Shown: positions 36,694-46,004 of the stretch, piece after piece
How the letters are laid out: each line of letters begins with the position of its first letter
Numbering within the stretch: position 1 is the first letter of the stretch
Notes under the pieces: model-generated
The model's input: only the letters and a program-made list of their open reading frames with translations
The model's database searches: none
Told to the model about the DNA's origin: nothing
Made by a program: the position numbers and the translations under genes
NCBI RefSeq assembly: GCF_036250755.1
Contig: NZ_CP109583.1
Location: forward strand, 2,542,001 to 2,606,000
Length of the DNA: 64,000 bases
Reading direction: 5' to 3'
DNA from: Streptomyces uncialis
GTDB taxonomy: Bacteria; Actinomycetota; Actinomycetes; Streptomycetales; Streptomycetaceae

Positions 36694-39591
36694 TCAGCTG
36701 CAACCGCTGGTCGAGCCGCATCCCTCGCAGATGTAGCACGAGCCGGCGCGCTGCATCTTCGTCCCGCAGGAGAAGCACAGCGGTGCGTCCGCCTGGATAC
36801 CGAGCTGCATCTCCACCAGCTCGGCGCTGGTGTGCGCCTGCTGAGGAGCGGGCTGCACGGCCGGCGACTCCGCCTTGGGGGTCACGACCGCCTTCAGGGG
36901 CTCCGTCTGGCGGGGTGCCGACTGGGCCAGACCCTCGACGTCGACCTCGTCCTCGGTGGGCTCGTACGAGCCCGTCTCCAGATGACGCTGACGCTCCTCG
37001 GCGGAGTGGATGCCGAGCGCGGAGCGCGTCTCGAAGGGCAGGAAGTCCAGCGCGAGCCGTCGGAAGATGTAGTCGACGATCGACTGCGCCATCCGGACAT
37101 CGGGGTCGTCGGTCATCCCGGCGGGCTCGAAGCGCATGTTGGTGAACTTCGAGACGTACGTCTCCAGCGGCACCCCGTACTGGAGGCCGACGGAGACCGC
37201 GATGGAGAAGGCGTCCATCATGCCCGCGAGGGTCGAGCCCTGCTTGGACATCTTGAGGAAGACCTCGCCCAGCCCGTCGTCGGGGTAGGAGTTGGCGGTC
37301 ATGTAACCCTCGGCGCCGCCCACGGTGAAGGACGTGGTGATGCCGGGACGCCCCTTCGGGAGCCGCTTGCGCACCGGGCGGTACTCGACGACCTTCTCGA
37401 CCGCGGCACGGATCGTGCCCTCGGTCTTCTCGGTGATCTCGGCCTTCGCGGTCTCCTTCTTCTTCGCGGAGAGCGGCTGACCGACCTTGCAGTTGTCGCG
37501 GTAGATCGCGAGCGCCTTCACACCCAGCTTCCACGCCTCGAAGTAGATCTCCTCGACCTCTTCGACGGTGGCGGACTCGGGCATGTTCACGGTCTTGGAG
37601 AGAGCGCCGGAGATCCACGGCTGGATAGCGGCCATCATGCGGACATGGCCCATCGCGGAGATGGAGCGCTCGCCCATGGCGCAGTCGAACACCTCGTAGT
37701 GCTCCTGCTTCAGACCGGGAGCGTCGACGACAACGCCGTGATCGGCGATGTGGGCGACGATCGCCTCGATCTGCTCCTCGTGGTAGCCGAGCCGACGCAG
37801 GGCCTGCGGCACGGTGCCGTTGACGATCTGCATCGAGCCGCCGCCGACGAGCTTCTTGAACTTGACCAGGGCCAGGTCGGGCTCCAGGCCGGTCGTGTCG
37901 CAGGACATGGCCAGACCGATGGTGCCGGTCGGGGCGATCACCGACGCCTGCGAGTTGCGGAAGCCGTTCTTCTCGCCCAGGCGGATCACGTCCTGCCACG
38001 CCTCCGTGGCGGCGGCCCAGATCGTGCTGTCCAGGTCGTCCACGCGGATGGCCTTGGTGTTGGCGTCGGCGTGCTGCCGCATGACCCGCTGGTGCGGCTC
38101 GGCGTTGCGCGCGTACCCGTCGTACGGGCCCACCACGGCCGCCAGCTCGGCGGAGCGGCGGTACGAGGTGCTCGTCATCAGGGAGGTGATCGCACCGGCG
38201 AGGGCCCGGCCACCGTCGGAGTCGTACGCGTGACCGGTGGCCATCAGCAGGGCGCCGAGGTTGGCGTAGCCGATACCGAGCTGGCGGAAGGCCCGGGTGT
38301 TCTCACCGATCTTCTGGGTCGGGAAGTCGGCGAAGCAGATGGAGATGTCCATCGCGGTGATGACCAGCTCGACGACCTTGGCGAAACGCTCGGCCTCGAA
38401 GGACTGGTTGCCCTGACCGTCGTCCTTCAGGAACTTCATGAGGTTCAGCGAGGCGAGGTTGCACGACGTGTTGTCCAGGTGCATGTACTCGCTGCACGGG
38501 TTCGAGCCGTTGATACGACCGGACTCGGGGCAGGTGTGCCACTGGTTGATCGTGTCGTCGTACTGGATGCCCGGGTCGGCGCAGGCCCACGCGGCCTCGG
38601 CCATCTTGCGGAAGAGGGACTTGGCGTCGACCTCCTCGATGACATCGCCGGTCATCCGCGCGCGGAGGCCGAACTTGTCGCCGTTCTCGACGGCCCGCAT
38701 GAACTCGTCGTTCACCCGGACGGAGTTGTTGGCGTTCTGGTACTGGACGGAGGTGATGTCGTCGCCACCCAGGTCCATGTCGAAGCCCGCGTCACGCAGG
38801 GCGCGGATCTTCTCCTCCTCCTTGACCTTGGTCTCGATGAAGTTCTCGATGTCGGGGTGGTCGACATCGAGGATCACCATCTTGGCCGCGCGACGGGTGG
38901 CGCCACCCGACTTGATCGTTCCCGCGGAGGCGTCGGCACCCCGCATGAACGAGACCGGGCCGGAGGCGTTGCCGCCGGAGGAGAGCAGTTCCTTGGAGGA
39001 ACGGATGCGCGACAGGTTCAGACCCGCCCCGGAGCCCCCCTTGAAGATCATTCCCTCTTCCTTGTACCAGTCGAGGATCGACTCCATGGAGTCGTCGACG
39101 GCCAGGATGAAGCAGGCGGACACCTGCTGCGGCTGAGGGGTACCGACGTTGAACCACACCGGAGAGTTGAAGCTGAACACCTGGTGCAGCAGGGCGTAAG
39201 CCAGTTCGTGCTCGAAAATCTCCGCGTCGGCGGGAGAGGCGAAGTACTTGTAGTCCTCACCGGCCTTCCGGTACGTCTTCACGATGCGGTCGATGAGCTG
39301 CCGCAGACCGGTCTCACGCTGCGGAGTGCCCACGGCACCGCGGAAGTACTTGCTGGTGACGATGTTGACCGCGTTCACCGACCAAAAGTCGGGGAACTCG
39401 ACGCCGCGCTGCTCGAAGTTGACCGAGCCGTCGCGCCAGTTGGTCATCACGACATCACGGCGTTCCCAGGCCACCTCGTCGTACGGGTGCACACCCGGGC
39501 TGGTGTGGATGCGCTCCATACGCAGCCCCTTGGTGGCCTTCGCCCCCTTGGCACGGGAACCCCGCGCCGGGCCGCTCGCCGTCTCTGTCAT
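36694..39591 (-). CDS. nrdJ: Class II (adenosylcobalamin-dependent) ribonucleotide reductase
   Basis: 965 residues, near the 961 I recall for S. coelicolor NrdJ. It makes deoxyribonucleotides with coenzyme B12 and works with or without oxygen. The radical and active-site block is GSNPCSEYMHLDNTSCNLAS (NxCxE). The first redox Cys is in ACFILAVDDSMESI. The barrel segments GGSGAGLNLSRIRS and VIAPTGTIGLAMSCDTTG follow. The C-terminus ends in CFSCGTKM and CYICEGCGSTSGCS, giving the zinc ribbon and redox cysteines that accept thioredoxin electrons. ATG start with GGAGG 4 bases upstream. Co-transcribed behind nrdR. Confidence 0.97.
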   Translation of the reverse strand: MTETASGPARGSRAKGAKATKGLRMERIHTSPGVHPYDEVAWERRDVVMTNWRDGSVNFEQRGVEFPDFWSVNAVNIVTSKYFRGAVGTPQRETGLRQLIDRIVKTYRKAGEDYKYFASPADAEIFEHELAYALLHQVFSFNSPVWFNVGTPQPQQVSACFILAVDDSMESILDWYKEEGMIFKGGSGAGLNLSRIRSSKELLSSGGNASGPVSFMRGADASAGTIKSGGATRRAAKMVILDVDHPDIENFIETKVKEEEKIRALRDAGFDMDLGGDDITSVQYQNANNSVRVNDEFMRAVENGDKFGLRARMTGDVIEEVDAKSLFRKMAEAAWACADPGIQYDDTINQWHTCPESGRINGSNPCSEYMHLDNTSCNLASLNLMKFLKDDGQGNQSFEAERFAKVVELVITAMDISICFADFPTQKIGENTRAFRQLGIGYANLGALLMATGHAYDSDGGRALAGAITSLMTSTSYRRSAELAAVVGPYDGYARNAEPHQRVMRQHADANTKAIRVDDLDSTIWAAATEAWQDVIRLGEKNGFRNSQASVIAPTGTIGLAMSCDTTGLEPDLALVKFKKLVGGGSMQIVNGTVPQALRRLGYHEEQIEAIVAHIADHGVVVDAPGLKQEHYEVFDCAMGERSISAMGHVRMMAAIQPWISGALSKTVNMPESATVEEVEEIYFEAWKLGVKALAIYRDNCKVGQPLSAKKKETAKAEITEKTEGTIRAAVEKVVEYRPVRKRLPKGRPGITTSFTVGGAEGYMTANSYPDDGLGEVFLKMSKQGSTLAGMMDAFSIAVSVGLQYGVPLETYVSKFTNMRFEPAGMTDDPDVRMAQSIVDYIFRRLALDFLPFETRSALGIHSAEERQRHLETGSYEPTEDEVDVEGLAQSAPRQTEPLKAVVTPKAESPAVQPAPQQAHTSAELVEMQLGIQADAPLCFSCGTKMQRAGSCYICEGCGSTSGCS

Positions 39592-39757
39592 GCCGCCTCC
39601 CTGTATCGGGCGATAACGCCCTGAAGTGCCTCGTTCTTCCCGTGGCACGGTGTGATGTGTACGCACCGGAGGCTTCACTGTGCCGCCCCCGGCAGATCTG
39701 TGGTCGCCGTCGACCGTCCGGTCGCCCCGGGTGACCCCACCCGGTCCGGCGTGTGTG

Positions 39758-40303
39758 TCAGCCGCCGGCCGTGGCGGGTGCGGGAACGTCCGCCGTCCGC
39801 CCCGCCGCGCGCCCGGTGGCCTCGGCCTCCGCCCCCGCGCCTGCGGCGGGTGAGCGGTCCGGCTGCTCCCGCAGCTCGGTGATGGCGGCCTCGAAGTCCT
39901 CCAGCGAATCGAACGCCCGGTAGACGGACGCGAAACGCAGATAGGCGACGAGGTCGAGTTCCTGCAAGGGCCCGAGTATGGCCAGTCCCACGTCGTGGGT
40001 GGTCAGCTCGGCGCTCCCGGTGGCCCGCACCGCTTCCTCGACCCGCTGGCCGAGCTGGGCGAGGGCGTCCTCCGTGACGGGCCGTCCCTGGCATGCCTTG
40101 CGCACGCCGTTGATGACCTTCGTCCGGCTGAAGGGTTCGGTGACTCCGCTGCGCTTGACCACCATCAGTGAGCACGTCTCCACTGTCGTGAAACGACGGG
40201 AGCAGTCCGGGCACTGACGGCGTCGGCGGATCGACGTACCGTCGTCGGTCGTACGACTGTCGACGACACGGCTGTCGGGGTGCCTGCAGAAGGGGCAGTG
40301 CAT
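39758..40303 (-). CDS. nrdR: NrdR, ATP-cone repressor of ribonucleotide reductases
   Basis: 181 residues. The N-terminal zinc ribbon is [17 protein letters not shown] with the second CxxC in [17 protein letters not shown]. The ATP-cone (about 48-138) follows, starting [20 protein letters not shown]. The last 35 residues are an Ala/Gly-rich tail typical of Streptomyces. ATG 40303 has AAGGAGG 10 bases upstream. First gene of the nrdR-nrdJ operon. Two NrdR boxes lie about 110-155 bases upstream, so it represses itself and nrdJ. Confidence 0.97.
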   Translation of the reverse strand: MHCPFCRHPDSRVVDSRTTDDGTSIRRRRQCPDCSRRFTTVETCSLMVVKRSGVTEPFSRTKVINGVRKACQGRPVTEDALAQLGQRVEEAVRATGSAELTTHDVGLAILGPLQELDLVAYLRFASVYRAFDSLEDFEAAITELREQPDRSPAAGAGAEAEATGRAAGRTADVPAPATAGG

Positions 40304-40410
40304 TACGTCCAAGCCTCCTTCGCGGCACGTCTCCATGGCCTCGCGGAACCCGCAGGTCCCTCGAAGCAGCCCCCAGCATAGGCGATGACCGGAGAGGCGA
40401 AGACCTCGGG

Positions 40411-40457
40411 ACCACAACTTCTGGGCTGCTGTCGCAATCCAACCACTAGATCTGGGG
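40411..40457 (-). promoter_or_regulatory. Paired NrdR boxes
   Basis: Two direct 16-bp boxes, ACCACAACTTCTGGGC (40411-40426) and ACCACTAGATCTGGGG (40442-40457), agree at 12 of 16 positions. They are 31 bp apart, three helical turns. That is the known spacing of NrdR box pairs. Confidence 0.75.
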
Positions 40458-40938
40458 TTTGGCCGCAATTCGCCGTCTGCGCGTGTCGTGATCCGACAGC
40501 CTCCCGGCGAGGCCGGCCGCCCCAGTACGGGCATTCAGGACGCGCGCCACCGCACCGCCCCCATGACCGGCCGCCATCGGGCGGCACTCGGCCCGGCACG
40601 GCACCTCGGCCCGCACTCCACCGGATCGGGGACGACCGCTCCGGGCGGCACGGGCCGACCGGACAGGGCGAAACACTCCCCGATCGGGGCGGCGGCCACA
40701 CAGAGTGACCGACGTCCGGACCCCACCCACCGTAGCGACACCGGGTCCCGGGCCGAGGGCAGGGGCGCCTCCTTGCCGACGCCGACCAGGATGGCAGACT
40801 GAGGCCCGGTACGGAGCCCTCGCGCGAGCCCGCCCCGGCGGTGAAGCGCGGCGGGGGCCACGTCGGGCCGCTCAAGCGACCGACTGTCGTCCATACACCT
40901 GGACATGCGATCGCGTCAGTCTCTCCCCGGTTTTTCAC

Positions 40939-40980
40939 TCGAACGTGTGTTTGGCGCAACCTTTCGAAAGCAACTACCGT
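40939..40980 (+). promoter_or_regulatory. LexA box and lexA promoter
   Basis: TCGAACGTGTGTTTGG (40939-40954) matches the actinobacterial SOS box TCGAAC-N4-GTTTGA apart from the last base. It overlaps the -35 hexamer TTGGCG (40951-40956) of a promoter whose -10 TACCGT (40975-40980) is 18 bases further on. This fits autorepression. Confidence 0.8.
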
Positions 40981-41020
40981 TGGCTAGCTAGGGAGAGCAC
41001 ATTCGAGAGGGGCCGCCGAG

Positions 41021-41806
41021 ATGACCACCACCGCAAACAGCGCCACGATCACCGCCCAGGACCGTACCCGGGGCCGACTTGAGGCGGTGCACGCCATGAC
41101 AGACGCAGCCACGAACCCGGAGGGGCCCAAGCCCGCCCGCTCCCTTCCCGGGCGACCTCCAGGCATCCGCGCGGACAGCTCGGGCCTCACCGACCGGCAG
41201 CGCCGCGTCATCGAGGTGATCAGGGATTCCGTGCAGCGGCGGGGCTATCCGCCGTCCATGCGGGAGATCGGCCAGGCCGTGGGCCTCTCCAGCACCTCAT
41301 CGGTGGCCCATCAGCTGATGGCCCTGGAGCGCAAGGGTTTCCTGCGCCGTGACCCCCACCGCCCGCGCGCGTACGAGGTACGGGGCTCCGACCAGTCGAC
41401 CGCGCAGCCCACGGACACCGCGGGCAAGCCCGCCGCGTCGTACGTCCCGCTGGTCGGCCGGATCGCGGCCGGTGGCCCGATCCTCGCCGAGGAGTCCGTC
41501 GAGGATGTGTTCCCCCTCCCCCGGCAGCTCGTGGGTGACGGTGAGCTCTTCGTGCTCAAGGTCGTCGGTGACTCCATGATCGAGGCGGCCATCTGTGACG
41601 GTGACTGGGTGACCGTGCGTCGCCAGCCCGTCGCGGAGAACGGTGACATCGTCGCCGCGATGCTGGACGGCGAGGCGACCGTGAAGCGCTTCAAGCGCGA
41701 GGACGGCCACGTCTGGCTGCTGCCGCACAACTCCGCGTACCAGCCCATCCCCGGCGACGAGGCGACGATCCTCGGCAAGGTCGTGGCAGTACTCCGACGC
41801 GTCTGA
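41021..41806 (+). CDS. lexA: LexA, SOS repressor
   Basis: 261 residues. The N-terminal winged helix is [20 protein letters not shown], then [20 protein letters not shown]. The self-cleavage bond is Ala-Gly in GRIAAGGPI. The catalytic Ser is in [11 protein letters not shown], and the Lys is in [10 protein letters not shown]. An N-terminal extension of about 50 residues precedes the DNA-binding domain, as in other streptomycetes. ATG with GAGAGGGG about 8 bases upstream. It responds to RecA filaments on damaged DNA. A converging DinG-type helicase gene lies just beyond the terminator. Confidence 0.97.
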   Translation: MTTTANSATITAQDRTRGRLEAVHAMTDAATNPEGPKPARSLPGRPPGIRADSSGLTDRQRRVIEVIRDSVQRRGYPPSMREIGQAVGLSSTSSVAHQLMALERKGFLRRDPHRPRAYEVRGSDQSTAQPTDTAGKPAASYVPLVGRIAAGGPILAEESVEDVFPLPRQLVGDGELFVLKVVGDSMIEAAICDGDWVTVRRQPVAENGDIVAAMLDGEATVKRFKREDGHVWLLPHNSAYQPIPGDEATILGKVVAVLRRV

Positions 41807-41842
41807 CCGTTCCCCCGGGCCACACGCCCACTCCCCCTGGCC

Positions 41843-41876
41843 GACCCCGGAACCTCCTGCGCCTGGTTCCGGGGTC
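41843..41876. terminator. Bidirectional terminator between lexA and the helicase gene
   Basis: 12-base arms GACCCCGGAACC and GGTTCCGGGGTC pair perfectly around a 10-base loop; TGTTCTT follows on the plus strand. Confidence 0.85.
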
Positions 41877-41902
41877 TGTTCTTGCCCGCGAACGCTGGTC
41901 GG

Positions 41903-43879
41903 CTACTTGGCGTCGTCCGCCGCCGCGTCGATCGCCGCGAGCGAGCGACGTACCTGATTACGGTCCGTGGTGTACCAGAACTCGGGCAGCGACGACTTGA
42001 GGTAGCGGCCGTAGCGAGCGGTGGCGAGCCGGGAGTCGAGGACGGCGACGACCCCCCGGTCGCCGGAGGCCCGGACGAGACGACCCGCCCCCTGGGCCAT
42101 CAGCAGCGCCGCGTGGGTGGCGGCCACCGCCATGAAGCCGTTGCCCCCCGCCTCCTCCACCGCCTTCTGGCGCGCGCTCATCAGCGGGTCGTCGGGACGC
42201 GGGAAGGGGATCTTGTCCATGACGACGAGCTGGCAGCTCGGGCCCGGCACATCGACCCCCTGCCAGAGGGACAGCGTGCCGAACAGACAGGTCCGGGGGT
42301 CTGCCGCGAAGTTCTTGATCAGCTCGCCCAGTGTCTCCTCGCCCTGGAGAAGGATCGGGTACTCGGGGATGCGCGAGCGCAGTTCCTCGGCGGCGTTCTG
42401 CGCGGCGCGCATCGAGGAGAAGAGCCCGAGGGTGCGGCCACCGGCGGACTGGATCAGGTCGGTGAGCTCCTCCAGCATGTCGGCGCGGTCGCCGTCACGG
42501 GCGGGCCGGGCCAGATGCTTGGCGACATAGAGGATGCCCTGCCTGGGGTAGTCGAAGGGCGAGCCGACGTCGATGCCCTTCCAGACGGGCTGATCGCCCT
42601 CGGCGGTCGCCGTGCCCTCGGGCGCGAGTCCGAGGGAGGCGCCCACGCCGTTGAAGTCGCCACCCAGTTTGAGTGTCGCGGAGGTGAGCACCACCGAGCG
42701 TTCGGCGAAGAGCTTCTCCCTCAGCAGCCCGGACACCGACAGCGGAGCGACCCGCAGGGAGGCCCCGAAACGGTCGTGCCGCTCGTACCAGACCACGTCG
42801 TACTCGGAGCCCAGGGTGATCCGCTCCGCGACCGCGTGGACCGTCTCGACGGAGGCGATGGCCTGTTTGCGGACGGCGTCCTCGTCCTGCACGGACTTGT
42901 CGCGTGTGGAGCCCAGCGCCACGATGACGTTCCGCGCGGCGTCCCGCAGGGCCATCAGCGCGTATCCGAGGTCCTCCGGGACCTCCTCCAGACGACCCGG
43001 CAGCGCCAGCTCCATGACCCGTTCGAAGCCCTCGGCGGCGGTCTGGAGCTGGTCGGCGACCTTCTCGTCGGCGAGCTTCGCGCAGCGGCGGACGGCACGG
43101 TTGACCTGGCCGGGGGTCAGCTCGCCCGTGGCGACACCGGTGACCCGGGAGACGAGCTCATGGGCCTCGTCGACGATCAGCACCTCGTGCGGCGGCAGCA
43201 CCGGGGCACCCTCGATGGCGTCGATGGCGAGCAGCGCGTGGTTGGTGACCACGACCTCGGCCAGCTTGGCGCGCTCCCGGGCCATCTCCGCGAAGCATTC
43301 CGCCCCGTACGCGCAGCGTGAGGCGCCGAGGCACTCCCGGGACGATACGGAGACCTGTGCCCAGGCACGGTCGGAGACGCCCGGGGTGAGGTCGTCGCGG
43401 TCGCCGTTCTCGGTCTCGCCGGACCAGTCGCGCAGCCGCAGGAGGTCCTGGCCGAGCTTGCTGGTGGGTGCCGCCGCCTCGAACTGGTCGAAGAGGCCCT
43501 CTTCCTCGTCCTGCGGCATGCCCTCATGGAGCCGGTGCAGACACAGGTAGTTCGACCGGCCCTTCAGCATCGCGAACTCGGGGCGGCGGCGCAGCAGCGG
43601 ATGCAGCGCGTCGACCGTACGCGGAAGATCGCGTTCCACCAGCTGCCGCTGGAGTGCCAGGGTCGCTGTGGCGACGACGACACGCTCGCCCTGGGCGAGG
43701 GCCGGGACCAGATAGCCGAGGGACTTTCCGGTGCCGGTACCGGCCTGGACCAGCAGGTGGGAGCCGTCGTCGACAGCTTCGGCGACGGCTTCGGCCATGG
43801 TCACCTGGCCGGGGCGCTCCGTACCGCCGACAGCGTCGACGGCGGCATGCAGGAGGTCGGGGAGTGAGGGCTTCGTCAT
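41903..43879 (-). CDS. DinG/XPD-family ATP-dependent DNA helicase
   Basis: 658 residues. Walker A is VQAGTGTGKSLGYL, motif II is LIVDEAHELVSR, and the C-terminal helicase motifs include GTLSLWQGVDVPG and QGAGRLVR. Four cysteines (SNYLCLH, RECLGASRCAYGAECF) fit the iron-sulphur cluster of the XPD/DinG group. These helicases resolve R-loops, G-quadruplexes and repair intermediates. ATG start MTKPSLPDLL. It converges with lexA. I found no SOS box in the short gap upstream, so SOS control is not shown. Confidence 0.93.
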   Translation of the reverse strand: MTKPSLPDLLHAAVDAVGGTERPGQVTMAEAVAEAVDDGSHLLVQAGTGTGKSLGYLVPALAQGERVVVATATLALQRQLVERDLPRTVDALHPLLRRRPEFAMLKGRSNYLCLHRLHEGMPQDEEEGLFDQFEAAAPTSKLGQDLLRLRDWSGETENGDRDDLTPGVSDRAWAQVSVSSRECLGASRCAYGAECFAEMARERAKLAEVVVTNHALLAIDAIEGAPVLPPHEVLIVDEAHELVSRVTGVATGELTPGQVNRAVRRCAKLADEKVADQLQTAAEGFERVMELALPGRLEEVPEDLGYALMALRDAARNVIVALGSTRDKSVQDEDAVRKQAIASVETVHAVAERITLGSEYDVVWYERHDRFGASLRVAPLSVSGLLREKLFAERSVVLTSATLKLGGDFNGVGASLGLAPEGTATAEGDQPVWKGIDVGSPFDYPRQGILYVAKHLARPARDGDRADMLEELTDLIQSAGGRTLGLFSSMRAAQNAAEELRSRIPEYPILLQGEETLGELIKNFAADPRTCLFGTLSLWQGVDVPGPSCQLVVMDKIPFPRPDDPLMSARQKAVEEAGGNGFMAVAATHAALLMAQGAGRLVRASGDRGVVAVLDSRLATARYGRYLKSSLPEFWYTTDRNQVRRSLAAIDAAADDAK

Positions 43880-43919
43880 AGGCCGACCAGCCTACGGGGC
43901 ACCACTGACAACGCGCCGG

Positions 43920-45962
43920 TCACGTGCCGCTCAGCGGGTTGGGCACGGTCCCGTGGACGGCGGCGTGGGGGCGCTCGGCGCGGTCCCGGTAGCCGTCGAG
44001 GTGCAGTCGGTTCCGATTCAGGCACAGGCGGGCGATCTCGGGGGTCAGCAGGTCGAACGTCTCGTAACGTTCCTTGAGTTCCGGGAAGCGGGTCTGGTGC
44101 CGGAGGATCTCGGCCCGTACCAGTGACCAGAAGTCGGCCTCCGGCACACCGAGCTGCTGTTCGCACAGGAGCGCGAGGTAGCGGAAGACGCCGACGAAGA
44201 GCCCGGAGTGGATGAACTGGATCAGGTATCCGGGCGGCTCGGTGAGAAGCACCTCGCGGACCTCGTCGGGCATGGTGGCGTGCTCGGGCAGGGCCTCGGA
44301 GCTGACGTTGACGTCGTCCACGAAGTCCTTGACCGCGAGCCTGACCGGGACGTCCCGCTCGTCGAAGATCACGATGGCGTTCTCGCCGTGCGGTGAGAAG
44401 ACGGTGCCGTACTTGTAGAGGAACCGCAGCAGCGGTGGCAGCAGGGCGGCGAAGAGATGGCGCAGCCAGGTGTGCGGGGGCAGGCCGGAGCGGGCGACGA
44501 GTTCCGCGGTGAAGGCCGTGCCGCCGGGGTCGGTGTGGAGCAGTGCGGCGAGGGTACGGGCGCGTTCGCCCGGGGCGAGGTGCCGGCCGAGGGGTTCGCG
44601 CCAGATCGCGCCGAGCAGTTCCTTGTACTGGTACGGCACCTCCCGGAGGGTGTCGTAGACGGGGTGCTCGACGGTGACCGACGCGACCTCGCCCAGCAGG
44701 ACCACGCCGCACTCCTCCCGTAGGAACGGGTCGGAGTCCCGCAGCCCCAGCATCCAGGCGGTGACGGCGGGAGCCGCGAGGGTGCGTTCGGTGGGCAGCC
44801 CGCGCCAGACGAGGGTGTTGAGGACGGACAACGGCAGTTTGAGGGTGTGCCGGTCGGGTCGGGTGACGTTGAGGAACGAGCGGATGGACTGCTGGGGCAG
44901 CCGCTGGTCACCGTCGGTGGGGAGCGGGATGATCGCGTCGGCGGCCACCGCGGGGGCGAAGAGCGTCAGCACGATGTCGTCCCACTGCCAGGGGTGCACC
45001 GGCAGATAGAGGTAGCCGGACGGATCGACCCCCCTGGCCCGGAGGGTCGCGGCGAACGTGTCCCGGGTCTGCTGCTCCAGCTCCGCGGCATAGAGGTCGG
45101 CGGCCCTGTCGAGGCCGCTCACGCCCCGGTATGTGGCGAGGTCCTGGCGGACGGCGAGCCACGGCAGGGTGACCGGGGTGCGCGCTTCCGGGGCCCAGCG
45201 TTTCGTGTCGGTGGCCGAGAACCCGATACGGCCCTTGTTGAGGACGAGCCAGGGGTGACCGGTCTGGTGCCCTTCGAGGTCCGCGTACGAGAGGTCCGCG
45301 AGGGTCGCCGCCGAGAGCGCGAAGTGGTCGAGCCGCGCGTCGGCGGCGAGGGTGGCGGTCAGTTCCCGGATCACATGGCCGAGGGTCGCGCCATCGATCC
45401 CGAGGGTCTTGCGCGCCCGGGCGAGGAACGACAGCGGATCACCGAACGGCTTGGGCCACGCCCCGGCCTCGGTGAGGGTGATCGTCTCGGGGTCCACCTG
45501 CCAGCTGTCGTAGGCGTAGCGGCGGGCGTGGAAGGTCAGGTGGGTGGTCGGCGCGTCGAGGACCAGGGTGAAGGGCGCGAATCGCTCGGCGCGGTCCGGC
45601 AGGAGGTAGGGCGGGGCGATGTCGCCGTGGAGGTCGTCGTCGGTGCGCGGGGGTGGCACGGGTCCGTGGTGCGGGAACGACATGCGGGCGGACGGCGAGC
45701 CGTGGTGAGCGGGCGGCGTGCCGTGGCCCGCCAGGGGTTCCCCGCCGGGGAGAAATCCCTGGACCGGAGACGTTCCGTGGCCCGGGAGCGGGGCAGGGTC
45801 CACGCCCGGCACCGGCCGGATGATCTCCTCGTACGCGAACTCCCCGAGCATCTTGGCCAGCAGGCGTCGGCCCACCCGGGCCCAGTTCTCGCTGGTCAGC
45901 TCGGGTGGGACGGTCGGCGGGACTACGGCGCCGGAGGGCTGTTCGGCGTACGGACTCGGCAC
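43920..45962 (-). CDS. IucA/IucC-family NIS siderophore synthetase (last gene of operon)
   Basis: 680 residues. It would condense a carboxylate with an amine or hydroxylamine using ATP. Family motifs: LPVHPWQWD, KLPLSVLNTLVWRGLP, the ATP/Mg segment FSPHGENAIVIFDE and KDFVDDVNVS, and the FhuF-like C-terminal domain from PGYLIQFIHSGLFVG on. An N-terminal extension of about 60 residues is rich in Gly/His/Pro. GTG start with GAGGAGC about 4 bases upstream. It follows the acetyltransferase by 42 bases. The partner synthetase at 46756-48729 is only distantly similar, so they probably act on different acceptors. Confidence 0.93.
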   Translation of the reverse strand: MPSPYAEQPSGAVVPPTVPPELTSENWARVGRRLLAKMLGEFAYEEIIRPVPGVDPAPLPGHGTSPVQGFLPGGEPLAGHGTPPAHHGSPSARMSFPHHGPVPPPRTDDDLHGDIAPPYLLPDRAERFAPFTLVLDAPTTHLTFHARRYAYDSWQVDPETITLTEAGAWPKPFGDPLSFLARARKTLGIDGATLGHVIRELTATLAADARLDHFALSAATLADLSYADLEGHQTGHPWLVLNKGRIGFSATDTKRWAPEARTPVTLPWLAVRQDLATYRGVSGLDRAADLYAAELEQQTRDTFAATLRARGVDPSGYLYLPVHPWQWDDIVLTLFAPAVAADAIIPLPTDGDQRLPQQSIRSFLNVTRPDRHTLKLPLSVLNTLVWRGLPTERTLAAPAVTAWMLGLRDSDPFLREECGVVLLGEVASVTVEHPVYDTLREVPYQYKELLGAIWREPLGRHLAPGERARTLAALLHTDPGGTAFTAELVARSGLPPHTWLRHLFAALLPPLLRFLYKYGTVFSPHGENAIVIFDERDVPVRLAVKDFVDDVNVSSEALPEHATMPDEVREVLLTEPPGYLIQFIHSGLFVGVFRYLALLCEQQLGVPEADFWSLVRAEILRHQTRFPELKERYETFDLLTPEIARLCLNRNRLHLDGYRDRAERPHAAVHGTVPNPLSGT

Positions 45963-46004
45963 GGGTGCTCCTCGGGGCGGAACCGGATCGGGTCGGGCGG
46001 TGTA

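Larger units (their letters stand above)
40304..41020. other. 717-base divergent regulatory region between nrdR and lexA
   Basis: No credible gene. The left side carries the NrdR boxes and the right side the LexA box and lexA promoter. The 400 bases between are GC-rich with open frames on both strands that lack ribosome binding sites. No B12 riboswitch features are visible. Confidence 0.55.

Noticed and set aside
36496..39624. Very long plus-strand open frame opposite nrdJ
   Set aside because: It is the antisense shadow of a clearly identified class II reductase; high GC keeps antisense frames open, and it has no ribosome binding site or known domains.
40304..41020. B12 riboswitch in front of nrdR-nrdJ
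   Set aside because: Class II reductase needs cobalamin, so I looked for a B12-box-like element and stem, but found none; only the NrdR boxes are supported.
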